From positions 1 to 64,000 of the forward strand of contig CAJTGE010000024.1 in NCBI GenBank assembly GCA_910575795.1: DNA of 64,000 nucleotides, in the 5' to 3' direction. The stretch is from Clostridiaceae bacterium. Lineage in GTDB: Bacteria > Bacillota > Clostridia > Lachnospirales > Lachnospiraceae. This document shows, in pieces, positions 36,107 to 44,581 of this stretch (position 1 is the stretch's first letter; every line of letters starts with the position of its first letter). The translations under genes and the position numbers were made by a program. The notes beneath the pieces were generated by a model. That model did not search any database, was not told the DNA's origin, and saw nothing but the letters and a program-made list of their open reading frames with translations.

Positions 36107-37558
36107 ATGCTTCGCCACATTATCCGGAACTATAAAACGCTCCCGGCCCCTGTCCGGGCGTCAGGCTGGTTTTTCGTATGCGCTTTCATCCAGAAGGGAA
36201 TTTCTTTTATTACAACCCCGATCTTTACAAGGCTTTTGTCCACAGCGGAATATGGGGAGTATAGTGTATTCCAGTCATGGATGGGCATGATCACGATTTT
36301 TGTGTCCTTAAATCTGAATTGCGGTGTGTATACCCGCGGGATGGTACAGTTTGAAGAGAGACGGGATGAGTTTTCTTCTTCCATGCAGGGGCTGTGCCTG
36401 ACATCGGTCTTAGCCTGGCTGGGGATTTACCTGCTGTTTCGCGGCGCCTGGAACCGTGTGTTTTCCCTGACGACGGTCCAGATGCTTGCCATGTTCCTGC
36501 TCATATGGACCTCATCGTCGTTTGGCTTCTGGTCTGTGGAGCAGAGGGTAAAGCTGCGTTACCGTAGGCTGGTCGCAGTTACGATTTTCGTGTCCCTTCT
36601 CCAGCCGGCGGTGGGGATAGCGCTGGTTTCCCGCGCGCGGGACAAGGCGACAGCCAGGATTTTGGGGCTTGCCCTGGTGAATACAGCCGTTTATTCGGGA
36701 CTGTTCGTGTCCCAGATGCGGCGCGGGAAGCGTTTTTTTATCGGGGAATTCTGGAAGCATGCGCTTAGGTTTAATTTTCCCCTGCTGCCGCATTATCTGT
36801 CCCAGTCCGTTTTAAGCGGTGCGGATCGGATCATGATCGAACGGATAGCCGGCGCGGATAAAGCCGGGATTTATAACCTCGCCTGCTCGGTTTCCACGAT
36901 TATGGCGATGTTCCACACAGCGCTGATGCAGACAATCGAGCCGTGGCTGTACCGTAAGATTAAGGAGGGAAATACAGACGCTCTGTCAGATGTCGCCTAC
37001 CCCGCGTTTGGAGCTGTGGCAGGCGTAAACCTCCTTCTGATTGCGCTGGCGCCGGAGATCATCACCCTGTTTGCGCCGGCAGAGTACAGGGAGGCGATTT
37101 GGATTATCCCTCCGGTCGCGATGAGCGTATATTTTACATTTGCCTATACCTTTTTTGCAGTGTTTGAATTTTATTTTGAGAAAACCCAATATATCGCGGC
37201 CGCCACAGCGGCCGGGGCGGTTCTCAATGTAGTTTTGAACCTGCTGTGCATCCGGCGCTTTGGCTACGGCGCGGCAGGCTACACCACATTGCTGTGCTAT
37301 ATGCTGTATGCTGTATTTCATTATTATTTTATGAGAAAGCTGTGCCGGACACGGATGGAGGGCCGGCGGGTTTACAGCACGCGGATCCTGCTTGGGATCA
37401 CAGCGTGTTTTATGTTGTCCGGATTTGCAGTTATGTTTACGTATCCCAATTCTGTCCTGCGCTATGCGCTGCTCATATCCGGGGCGGGAGTCCTGGCGGC
37501 GGGGAGAAAGAAGCTGCAGATTTATCTAAAAAGCCTGTTAAGGCCGCCGGAAGCATAG
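36107..37558 (+). CDS. wzx: Wzx-like polysaccharide flippase
   Basis: 483 residues from ATG 36107, after GAAGGAGGGG; a longer frame from 35927 overlaps the pyruvyltransferase and lacks a site. About 12 to 14 membrane helices of the MATE/polysaccharide exporter type, starting SGWFFVCAFIQKGISFITTPIFTRLLSTAEYGEYSVFQ. It moves lipid-linked repeat units across the membrane for the polymerase. No BY-kinase or Wzz chain-length gene is seen in the window. Confidence 0.87.
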   Translation: MLRHIIRNYKTLPAPVRASGWFFVCAFIQKGISFITTPIFTRLLSTAEYGEYSVFQSWMGMITIFVSLNLNCGVYTRGMVQFEERRDEFSSSMQGLCLTSVLAWLGIYLLFRGAWNRVFSLTTVQMLAMFLLIWTSSSFGFWSVEQRVKLRYRRLVAVTIFVSLLQPAVGIALVSRARDKATARILGLALVNTAVYSGLFVSQMRRGKRFFIGEFWKHALRFNFPLLPHYLSQSVLSGADRIMIERIAGADKAGIYNLACSVSTIMAMFHTALMQTIEPWLYRKIKEGNTDALSDVAYPAFGAVAGVNLLLIALAPEIITLFAPAEYREAIWIIPPVAMSVYFTFAYTFFAVFEFYFEKTQYIAAATAAGAVLNVVLNLLCIRRFGYGAAGYTTLLCYMLYAVFHYYFMRKLCRTRMEGRRVYSTRILLGITACFMLSGFAVMFTYPNSVLRYALLISGAGVLAAGRKKLQIYLKSLLRPPEA

Positions 37559-37689
37559 GGACGCAGCGAAAGGTTCGGGAAAATACAGTCAGGAAATCGG
37601 CTTTTTCATATTTTTTAAGGGGCTGGAAGCCAGAAGAGGACAGGCGCAGCCCGGATGAGGAAATACCACAGGAGAGGAGTAGCTGAGTC

Positions 37690-39435
37690 GTGGAACACTT
37701 TTATACAAACGAGCGAAATGCTCAAATGTTAATATATTTAATGAAAGCTCACGGAATCAGAAAAGTGATAGCCAGCCCAGGCACCACGAATATGTGCCTG
37801 GTCGGCAGCCTGCAGGCGGATCCGTATTTTGAACTGTATTCCTGTGTCGATGAGCGCTCTGCCGCTTACATGGCCTGCGGGATGGCCGCTGAGAGCGGGG
37901 AACCGGCAGCCTTAAGCTGTACCGGGGCGACGGCGTCAAGGAACTATCTGCCGGGATTGACGGAGGCATATTACCGCAAGCTGCCGGTTCTTGCCATTAC
38001 TTCCACACAGCATCCGGGCCGTATCGGGCACAATATGCCGCAGGTGATTGATCGGACGGCGTTGCCGAAGGATACGGTTAAAATAAGTGTTCAGATCCCG
38101 GAAATTCATGATGATGAAGATGAATGGGCGTATGGGACAGCGCTTAATAAGGCCCTGCTGGAACTGCGGCGGGCAGGCGGGGGGCCGGTTCATATCAATC
38201 TGGCGACGGGCTACAGCCAGGATTTCTCGGTAAGGGAGCTTCCCGGGACACGAGTGATCCGCCGGATTGGTGATATAGAAGAATTTCCCGCGCTGCCGGA
38301 AGGAAGAATCGGCATTTTTGCCGGGGCCCACAGGAGATGGGGGGAAGCGCTGACACAGAGTGTGGACGCCTTCTGTAAACGGTATGGAGCCGCTGTAATA
38401 TGCGATCATACCAGTAATTATCCGGGACAATATAAGGCTTCTGCCTGCCTGGCGGCGAGCCAGGAGCAGTACCGCTCTCCTTTATGCAGGATGGAGCTGC
38501 TGATCCATATCGGGGATATTTCCGGCGCTTATATGAACCTGTCCCCGTCACAGGTCTGGCGTGTCAACCCGGACGGTGAAGTGCGCGATACCTTCCGGGC
38601 GCTTCGCTATACGTTTGAGATGGAGGAAGAGATATTTTTTAAGAGATATGCGGAACAGAGCTTCAGGGAACGTAAGGGGAATAACTGCTTTGAGGAATGG
38701 AGCCGGGAGCTTGCCCGTCTGCGCGCAGAGATTCCGGAGCTTCCCTTTTCCAATGTATGGATGGCGCAGCAGACGCTTCCTCTGATCCCGGAGAACAGCG
38801 CGCTTTATCTGGGAATTTTAAATTCCCTTCGCTCCTGGAATTTTTTTGATAAGCCGGACGGCGTGGAGGCATATGCGAACACGGGCGGATTTGGGATTGA
38901 CGGCGGAATCTCCTCCCTCGCAGGAGCGGCCCTGGCGTCCCCTGAAAAGCTGTTTTTCGGGATCACGGGGGATTTGGCTTTTTTCTATGATATGAATATA
39001 TTCGGAAACCGTCATTTTGCATCAAACATACGGCTTCTTTTGATCAATAACGGGCGCGGCACGGAGTTCAGGAATTACAGCCATCCGGCGGCGCGTTTTG
39101 GGGAGAAGGCCGATGCGTTTATGGCGGCGGCCGGCCATTTTGGGAATCAGTCGCGGGAGCTGGTGAAGCATTACGCGCAGGATCTGGGCTTTGAATATAT
39201 GGCCGTGTCGGGTAAAAAGGAGTATCTGAAGACGATAGAGCGCTTCCTTACGCCAATGCAGACCGAACGGCCAATGCTTTTGGAGGCTTTTACAGACAGC
39301 AGTAAGGAGAGCAGGGCGCTTGAAATGATGTGCAATCTGGAGGCATCGGCGGCTGGCAGGGCGAAAAAGCTTGCCAGGAAAGCGCTTGGAGAGAGCGGAG
39401 TCCGGATGGTAAAAGGTTTGATAAAGAAAACGTAA
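37690..39435 (+). CDS. thiamine-pyrophosphate-binding enzyme of the glycan cluster
   Basis: 581 residues from GTG 37690, with GGAGAGGAG upstream. It has the three-domain plan of acetolactate-synthase/MenD-like enzymes: VIASPGTTNMCLVG and the cofactor-activating glutamate in SCVDERSAAYMACGMA (about residue 58), then the C-terminal TPP-binding part (NTGGFGIDGGISSLAG, FFGITGDLAFFYDMN, INNGRGTEFRNY). It could form or cleave a C-C bond in an unusual sugar or 2-keto acid precursor. The substrate is not evident. A broken copy lies at 17591-18191. Confidence 0.85.
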   Translation: MEHFYTNERNAQMLIYLMKAHGIRKVIASPGTTNMCLVGSLQADPYFELYSCVDERSAAYMACGMAAESGEPAALSCTGATASRNYLPGLTEAYYRKLPVLAITSTQHPGRIGHNMPQVIDRTALPKDTVKISVQIPEIHDDEDEWAYGTALNKALLELRRAGGGPVHINLATGYSQDFSVRELPGTRVIRRIGDIEEFPALPEGRIGIFAGAHRRWGEALTQSVDAFCKRYGAAVICDHTSNYPGQYKASACLAASQEQYRSPLCRMELLIHIGDISGAYMNLSPSQVWRVNPDGEVRDTFRALRYTFEMEEEIFFKRYAEQSFRERKGNNCFEEWSRELARLRAEIPELPFSNVWMAQQTLPLIPENSALYLGILNSLRSWNFFDKPDGVEAYANTGGFGIDGGISSLAGAALASPEKLFFGITGDLAFFYDMNIFGNRHFASNIRLLLINNGRGTEFRNYSHPAARFGEKADAFMAAAGHFGNQSRELVKHYAQDLGFEYMAVSGKKEYLKTIERFLTPMQTERPMLLEAFTDSSKESRALEMMCNLEASAAGRAKKLARKALGESGVRMVKGLIKKT

Positions 39436-39490
39436 AATGGACTCCCGGAATTTCACAAAATCAGGCGCAGTGGGATTCCGGGAGTACATT
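39436..39490. repeat. hairpin with CTCCCGGAAT arms, after the TPP gene
   Basis: AATGGACTCCCGGAAT (39436-39451) faces ATTCCGGGAGTACATT (39475-39490), one mismatch, directly after the TPP-gene stop. It may act as a 3'-end hairpin. It shares its arms and CAAAATCAGGCGCAG middle with the palindrome at 40970. Confidence 0.65.
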
Positions 39491-39512
39491 CCATTAGGAA
39501 GGAGGCAGGCAG

Positions 39513-40586
39513 ATGCGGGTTCTGATGCTGGGCGGGACGGGCGCTATGGGAAGGCCGCTGGCCAAAATTCTGGCTTCGCGGGGGGCGGAGGTCGTGATAA
39601 CCTCCCGGAGCCGTTCCGGTTCAGATAAAAAGGGGATGGAATACAGGCAGGGGGATGCCCATGACATCGGCTTCCTGAAGCGCCTGTTAAAGGATTTTTA
39701 TGATGTGATTATTGATTTTATGGTTTACGGCGAGGCGGAATTTTCGCAGCGGCTGGAGCTCTTACTGACTTCCTGTAGCCAATATGTATTTCTCAGCTCG
39801 GGAAGGGTATATGCCGGCTCGGAGTCACGGCTTACAGAAAACTCCCCGAGGCTTTTGGAGAGCTGCGGCGATACGGAGTATCTGAAAACCGATGAGTATG
39901 CCCTGTCCAAGGCGAGGCAGGAGGATCGCCTGAGATCTTCGGGATATGCGAACTGGACGATCATCCGGCCATATATTACGTACAGTGAACAGCGCCTGCA
40001 GCTCGGGGTTTTTGAAAAGGAGCAGTGGCTGTACCGGGCGCTTAAAGGGCGGACGGTTGTGTTTGCAAAGGATATTGCAGAGAAACAGACTACCTTAACC
40101 TGCGGTATGGATGTGGCAGGGGCGCTGGCTAAAATTGCGGGAAACCGAAAGGCTCTTGGGGAGGTGATCCAGCTCGCGGCTCCGTGTGGTATATCGTGGA
40201 AGGAGGCGCTGGATATTTATGTGGAGATCCTTGAAGAAAAGACCCGCAGAAGGCCGAACGTTCACTGGATAGATGAATCCGCCCGGATGGCGGGGGATCT
40301 CGGAAATGTATACCAGTTAAAATACGACAGGCTGTTTCACCGGAGCTTTGACAGCGCGAAGGCGGATCAGATATGCGGGGAAGCGATTGCTTACAGGGAT
40401 GCCGGGAGCGGCTTAAGGGCCTGCCTGGAAGCATTTCTTGACGGGGACAGGAGATTCAGGGATATATCGTGGAAGACAGAAGCCTATATGGACCGGCTGA
40501 CAGGGGAACGGACGCCGTTTAAAGAGATACCGTCTTTTAAAATGAAGGCTGCCTATTTCCTGTGGAGGTATATGCCGGGAAGGTGA
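39513..40586 (+). CDS. NAD-dependent epimerase/dehydratase family protein
   Basis: 357 residues; ATG 39513 after AAGGAGGCAGG. N-terminal Rossmann motif MLGGTGAMGRPLAKILASRG; VFLSSGRVYAGSE and DEYALSKARQEDRL supply the Ser/Tyr-Lys region of an SDR, with IIRPYITYSE following. It belongs to the atypical SDR group often found beside TPP enzymes in polysaccharide loci. Co-oriented with the TPP gene; the pair was copied together to 17.6-18.4 kb, where this gene is deleted to 14 codons. Confidence 0.82.
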   Translation: MRVLMLGGTGAMGRPLAKILASRGAEVVITSRSRSGSDKKGMEYRQGDAHDIGFLKRLLKDFYDVIIDFMVYGEAEFSQRLELLLTSCSQYVFLSSGRVYAGSESRLTENSPRLLESCGDTEYLKTDEYALSKARQEDRLRSSGYANWTIIRPYITYSEQRLQLGVFEKEQWLYRALKGRTVVFAKDIAEKQTTLTCGMDVAGALAKIAGNRKALGEVIQLAAPCGISWKEALDIYVEILEEKTRRRPNVHWIDESARMAGDLGNVYQLKYDRLFHRSFDSAKADQICGEAIAYRDAGSGLRACLEAFLDGDRRFRDISWKTEAYMDRLTGERTPFKEIPSFKMKAAYFLWRYMPGR

Positions 40587-40969
40587 TTCGTACAGCGTCA
40601 GGGGGAACAGAATATTGGAGCAGGAAAGCGCTCACAGGAGAGGAGAACATTATGCTTGCATGTATCATATTATTTTTCCGGCGGCTGTGACAGCCGCCCT
40701 GCTAAAAGAGGGCGGTGTTTTCAGGGCGTACGGGGAAAGGGCGGATGGCAGGCAAAAGCTCCGGATCGGGGGTGGCGAATTTAAAAACAGCCACTTTACG
40801 CTCTGGGTATTTGCCGGGCGGGCCGCCCTGATTGGCACTATGGCGACGGGAATCATCGCTTCCGCGCTCATCCGCCCTGTTTTGATGATTTATATTGACA
40901 ATAGGCTTTGAAAAAGCTATCCTTTTAGGGAAGGGGGTTCCCGCTCCGCTAATAATATCAGCCACAGCA
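40587..40969 (+). other. gap between epimerase and the large palindrome
   Basis: About 380 bases. The first 70 match 18311-18380 (the duplicated block). Several short frames exist, but none has a convincing start site plus recognisable product; one Ala/Leu-rich stretch of about 30 codons (GRAALIGTMATGIIASALI) could be a remnant membrane helix. Confidence 0.4.
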
Positions 40970-41139
40970 TATAATGTACTCTCGGAATCTCGCTGTGCCT
41001 GATTTTGTGAGATGATTTTTTGTCAGATGTGCACAAATTTATGAGGCGTACGTGGAGCGTACGTTGATTAAATTTGGGTGCATCTGGCGGAAAATCAGCC
41101 GCAAAAGCAGGCGCAGAGAGATTCCGAGAGTACATTATA
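40970..41139. repeat. 170-bp imperfect palindrome
   Basis: The ends TATAATGTACTCTCGGAATC and the matching GATTCCGAGAGTACATTATA bound a sequence symmetric all the way to its centre: inner pairs CTGTGCCTG/CAGGCGCAG, GATGTGCAC/GTGCATC, AAATTTA/TTAAATTT, and the apex GCGTACG-TGGAG-CGTACGT. It lies 25 bases before the hicB start, so the leader RNA would be a long hairpin. Confidence 0.75.
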
Positions 41140-41163
41140 ATATATTTGAGAGGTATCTATAAT

Positions 41164-41379
41164 ATGGAATATATCGTCAATCTGAATTGGGACAACGAAG
41201 CCTGCGTCTGGGTCGCTACGAGTTCCGACATTCCCGGACTTGTTCTTGAATCCGGTTCGTTTGATGCGCTTTTGGAGCGCACACGCATTGCCATACCGGA
41301 ACTGCTTGCACTTAATTCCTCTTCAAAGCCGCTTTCTGTTTCTTTTGTATCAGAACGTCACGAAAGGATAACTGTGTAA
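41164..41379 (+). CDS. hicB: HicB-like antitoxin (DUF1902)
   Basis: 71 residues from ATG 41164 (GAGAGG upstream). EYIVNLNWDNEACVWVATSSDIPGLVLESGSFDALLERT is the partial RNase-H-like HicB fold. There is no DNA-binding C-terminal domain. The stop overlaps the toxin ATG, the usual coupling. It neutralises the HicA RNase in related systems. Confidence 0.82.
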   Translation: MEYIVNLNWDNEACVWVATSSDIPGLVLESGSFDALLERTRIAIPELLALNSSSKPLSVSFVSERHERITV

Positions 41380-41573
41380 TGGCTGAATATGAAAAAAAGG
41401 TGCGTGAAATTCTCTTAAAAAATAATTGTTCTTTCAAACGACGCGGCAAGGGCGATCATGATATCTGGTTCAGCCCGATTATAAACCGGCATGTTACAGT
41501 TGATACTAAAATCAAATCGCGGCATACCGCAAATGCAATCCTTAAGCAAAGCGGCATTGACTTTAATTTTTGA
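41379..41573 (+). CDS. hicA: HicA-like mRNA interferase toxin
   Basis: 64 residues, overlapping hicB by one base. The dsRBD-like HicA fold with the key histidine in FKRRGKGDHDIWFSP, and C-terminal HTANAILKQSGI. HicA toxins cleave mRNA until bound by HicB. A 56-bp piece of this gene is repeated at 18379-18434. Confidence 0.82.
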   Translation: MAEYEKKVREILLKNNCSFKRRGKGDHDIWFSPIINRHVTVDTKIKSRHTANAILKQSGIDFNF

Positions 41574-41727
41574 TAATCCCGAACCACTTGCAATCTTATC
41601 CATGAACCGATATAATATTAAAAAAAGCGCCCATCCCATCCCCGCGCCGTTTCAGACGCGCGGGAAGCCGGGCGGCGGCTGGAGCGCCTGGAACGGCGCA
41701 TGGGATGGCAGGACGGAGGATCAGGAG

Positions 41728-42729
41728 ATGAATAACAGACTTTGCGTAATCGGGGAAGCGCTGATTGACTTTATTCCGGACAGGAAGGGCCAGCGCTTAA
41801 AGGATGTGTCAGGCTTTAAGCGCGTGGCCGGCGGGGCTCCGGCAAATGTGGCGGGAGCCGTGACGAAACTGGGGATTTCTTCCAAGATGCTGACGAAGCT
41901 GGGAGCGGATCCCTTTGGGGATTACATCGAAGAGGTTTTACAGGAGGCGGGGATCGATACGGCCCATATCCGGCGCGACAGCCGAGGGGAGACGGCCCTG
42001 GCGTTTGTGTCCCTGGCAGAGGACGGGAACCGGGATTTTAAGTTTTACAGGAGGAACAGCGCGGATCTGTTGTATGCGCCGGAGGAGATTCCGGAGGATG
42101 TTCTGGACGACTGCGGGATGATCCATTTCTGCAGCGTGGATCTGATGGAATCGCCGATGAAGGAGGCGCACCGGAAGCTGGTTTCCATGGCGCTTGAGAA
42201 AGGGGTTCTTGTCTCTTTTGACCCGAACCTGCGGCCGTCCCTGTGGGGCGACGATGAGGCGATGAAGAAGGCGGTTCTGGAGTTTCTGCCGCTTGCGGAT
42301 ATCGTGAAGATTTCCGATGAGGAGCTGGAGTTTATCACAGGGGAGACAGAGATTGAAAAAGCGCTTGGGACGCTTTCGTCCGGGCGGGCCTGCTGTGTGG
42401 TGTACACAAAAGGAGCCGACGGAGCGGAGGTCTATGTAAGGCCAAAGGGGAGCAGCGCGGATCAGTGGACCCGGGCAGAGGCTCCGGGCTTCCGGGTGGA
42501 GGCGCGGGATACAACTGGGGCCGGGGATTCCTTTATCGGGGCGTTTTTGTTCTGTATTCTGAGGGACAGGACGGCGGATCCGGGCGCCCTGAGCGCGGAC
42601 ACGCTGACAGGGTATCTGGAGTTTGCCAATGCCTATGCGGCCTATACGACGACCCGCGAGGGCGCTCTGGCGGCCATGGCGGATGCAAAGCAGATGGAAG
42701 AATGGCTTGTGTTTTGTAAAAATATGTAG
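41728..42729 (+). CDS. PfkB-family sugar kinase, probable fructokinase
   Basis: 333 residues from ATG 41728, following CAGGAG; the open frame upstream crosses hicA. PfkB signatures: KRVAGGAPANVAGAV near residue 36 and the C-terminal DTTGAGDSFIGAFLF with catalytic Asp. The FDPNLRPSLW block favours fructokinase over ribokinase. It stands alone between the TA pair and the transporter. Confidence 0.88.
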   Translation: MNNRLCVIGEALIDFIPDRKGQRLKDVSGFKRVAGGAPANVAGAVTKLGISSKMLTKLGADPFGDYIEEVLQEAGIDTAHIRRDSRGETALAFVSLAEDGNRDFKFYRRNSADLLYAPEEIPEDVLDDCGMIHFCSVDLMESPMKEAHRKLVSMALEKGVLVSFDPNLRPSLWGDDEAMKKAVLEFLPLADIVKISDEELEFITGETEIEKALGTLSSGRACCVVYTKGADGAEVYVRPKGSSADQWTRAEAPGFRVEARDTTGAGDSFIGAFLFCILRDRTADPGALSADTLTGYLEFANAYAAYTTTREGALAAMADAKQMEEWLVFCKNM

Positions 42730-42803
42730 TAAAATCAGATGCGGCGGCGGTTTCGGAAGGGATCGTTACCGCATTTTTTTATTAAAAATAAGGAGAGGAG
42801 ATA

Positions 42804-44171
42804 ATGGGAAGAGAAAAATTTTCGTCGCGTCTGGGATTTATTCTGATTTCCGCGGGCTGTGCCATCGGCCTGGGAAATGTGTGGAGGTTTCCGTATATTG
42901 TGGGCCAGTACGGGGGCGCCGCCTTTGTGCTTATCTATGCGGCCTTTCTTGTGCTTCTCGGTCTTCCGATCATCGTCATGGAGTTTGCCGTGGGGCGCGC
43001 CAGCCAGAAGAGCGCGGCGCTTTCCTTTGACGTGCTGGAGCCGAAGGGGAGTAAGTGGCATATTGAAAAATGGTTTGCGATGGCGGGAAATTACCTTTTG
43101 ATGATGTTTTACACCACGGTCGCAGGCTGGTTATTCTTATATTTTGTCAAAATGGCGGCCGGCGATTTTACCGGGCTTGACGCTGACGGCGTAGCCGGCG
43201 AGTTTGGCCGGATGCTTGATAACCCGGCCCTGATGACGTGCTTTATGGTTTTCTGCGTGATTGCCTGCTTCTCCGTGTGCGCCATGGGCCTTCAGAGCGG
43301 CGTGGAAAAGATCACAAAGGTGATGATGGTAAGCCTTCTGGCCCTGATGCTTGTGCTGGCTTTTAACTCCGTGCGGATGGAGGGCGGAAAACCGGGCCTG
43401 GAATTCTATTTAAAACCGGATTTTTCCAAAATCAGGGAGGCCGGTATCGGAGAGGTGGTTTTCGCCGCCCTGGGGCAGTCCTTTTTCACACTGAGCATCG
43501 GCATCGGCGCGCTGGCTATTTTCGGAAGCTATATCGGCAAGGAGCGCAGTCTGACCGGGGAGGCGGTCAATGTGATGGTGTTAGACACCTTCGTGGCTTT
43601 TATGGCCGGCCTTATCATCTTCCCGGCGTGCTTTGCCTACAGGATCGAACCGGGACAGGGCCCGAGCCTGATTTTCATTACCCTGCCGAATGTATTTAAC
43701 CACATGGCAGGCGGCCGGTTCTGGGGAACCTTATTCTTCCTCTTTATGTCCTTTGCCGCCGCGTCCACGGTCATTGCAGTCTTCCAGAATATTGTGTCCT
43801 TCGCCACGGATCTCACGGGCTGTTCCGTCAAAAAGGCGGTTTTGGCCAACATGGTATTGATCATCCTTCTCTCCATGCCCTGTGTGCTGGGCTTTAATGT
43901 GTGGGGGTTCATCGCTCCCTTCGGAGAGGGCTCTACGGTTCTCGACCTGGAGGACTTCCTGGTGAGCAACAATCTTCTGCCGCTGGGGAGCCTGGCGTAT
44001 CTGCTGTTCTGCACCAGCCGGTATGGATGGGGGTATGAGGCGTTCATGACCGAGGCCAACACAGGGGCCGGAATGAAATTCCCGCGCTGGGCCAGGGCGT
44101 ATGTGTCGTATGTGATTCCGGTGGTGGTGCTGATCATATTTGCGCAGGGATACTGGACGAAATTCTTTTAA
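42804..44171 (+). CDS. sodium-dependent transporter, NSS family
   Basis: 455 residues; ATG 42804 after AAGGAGAGG. The N-terminal SRLGFILISAGCAIGLGNVWRFPYIVGQYGG is the conserved Na+/substrate-binding TM1 of neurotransmitter:sodium symporters. The remaining chain has about ten more helices (for example LSIGIGALAIFGSYIGKE). Bacterial members carry amino acids; the substrate here is not evident. Confidence 0.9.
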   Translation: MGREKFSSRLGFILISAGCAIGLGNVWRFPYIVGQYGGAAFVLIYAAFLVLLGLPIIVMEFAVGRASQKSAALSFDVLEPKGSKWHIEKWFAMAGNYLLMMFYTTVAGWLFLYFVKMAAGDFTGLDADGVAGEFGRMLDNPALMTCFMVFCVIACFSVCAMGLQSGVEKITKVMMVSLLALMLVLAFNSVRMEGGKPGLEFYLKPDFSKIREAGIGEVVFAALGQSFFTLSIGIGALAIFGSYIGKERSLTGEAVNVMVLDTFVAFMAGLIIFPACFAYRIEPGQGPSLIFITLPNVFNHMAGGRFWGTLFFLFMSFAAASTVIAVFQNIVSFATDLTGCSVKKAVLANMVLIILLSMPCVLGFNVWGFIAPFGEGSTVLDLEDFLVSNNLLPLGSLAYLLFCTSRYGWGYEAFMTEANTGAGMKFPRWARAYVSYVIPVVVLIIFAQGYWTKFF

Positions 44172-44197
44172 ATGTACCGCGGGGGGACCGGGATCGC

Positions 44198-44355
44198 GAA
44201 GGGGCCGCCGGCGTCAGGTTCTATATCCAAAGGAACCCGTAGAAAACCGCCGGCGCTTAGCGAGGTCTTTTCGAGCTTAGTGTCCGCTGCGTTTTTCACT
44301 GAGCGGAAGCGGGGTTTTGTGGGATAGATGTTCTGCCGCGGGCGGCCCCCTCACG
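44198..44355. repeat. covarying palindromic repeat, copy 1
   Basis: From AGGGGCCGCC to GGCGGCCCCCTCACG, containing the conserved core CGCTTAGCGAGGTCTTTTCG and TCCGCTGCG. It lies between the NSS gene and rnf. The outer stem is less perfect than in the copies at 58114 and 63290. Confidence 0.7.
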
Positions 44356-44401
44356 CATCTCCCCCGCCCGCATCCAAACCATCCGCAGCATTTCAAAAAT
44401 A

Positions 44402-44527
44402 AATTTTGTATTAATTTTTATACAAAATTCCGTCTAAGATCTTAAATTTCCCAATTGTTAAAAAGATTCCACTATGATATACTATACGCGATAGCTTCTG
44501 CCCTCTTTATGTGACAAAAATTTCACA
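44402..44527 (+). promoter_or_regulatory. rnf promoter and candidate operators
   Basis: TTGTTA (44455-44460), 17 nt, TATACT (44478-44483). Upstream AATTTTGTAT (44402-44411) and ATACAAAATT (44420-44429) form a perfect dyad. Downstream TGTGA-N8-TCACA (44510-44527) is a second dyad. It is reminiscent of redox- or CRP-type sites but does not match the standard spacing of Rex. The rnfC start follows 55 bases later. Confidence 0.55.
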
Positions 44528-44581
44528 AAATGTTTCATAAATCGGGGAAGAAAATCAAACTAGAGAAAGAGGGTTTAATTG

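Noticed and set aside
40615-40911. 98-codon frame after the epimerase
   Set aside because: No ribosome binding site at its start, the first part duplicates non-coding DNA at 18.3 kb, and there is no recognisable domain.
40970-41139. Integron attC-like recombination site
   Set aside because: Long imperfect palindrome, but without GTTRRRY/RYYYAAC boxes, integrase or cassette layout.
44510-44527. Rex-type NADH/NAD+ operator upstream of rnfC
   Set aside because: The arms are eight bases apart rather than six and the outer bases do not fit the standard site; kept only as an unassigned dyad.
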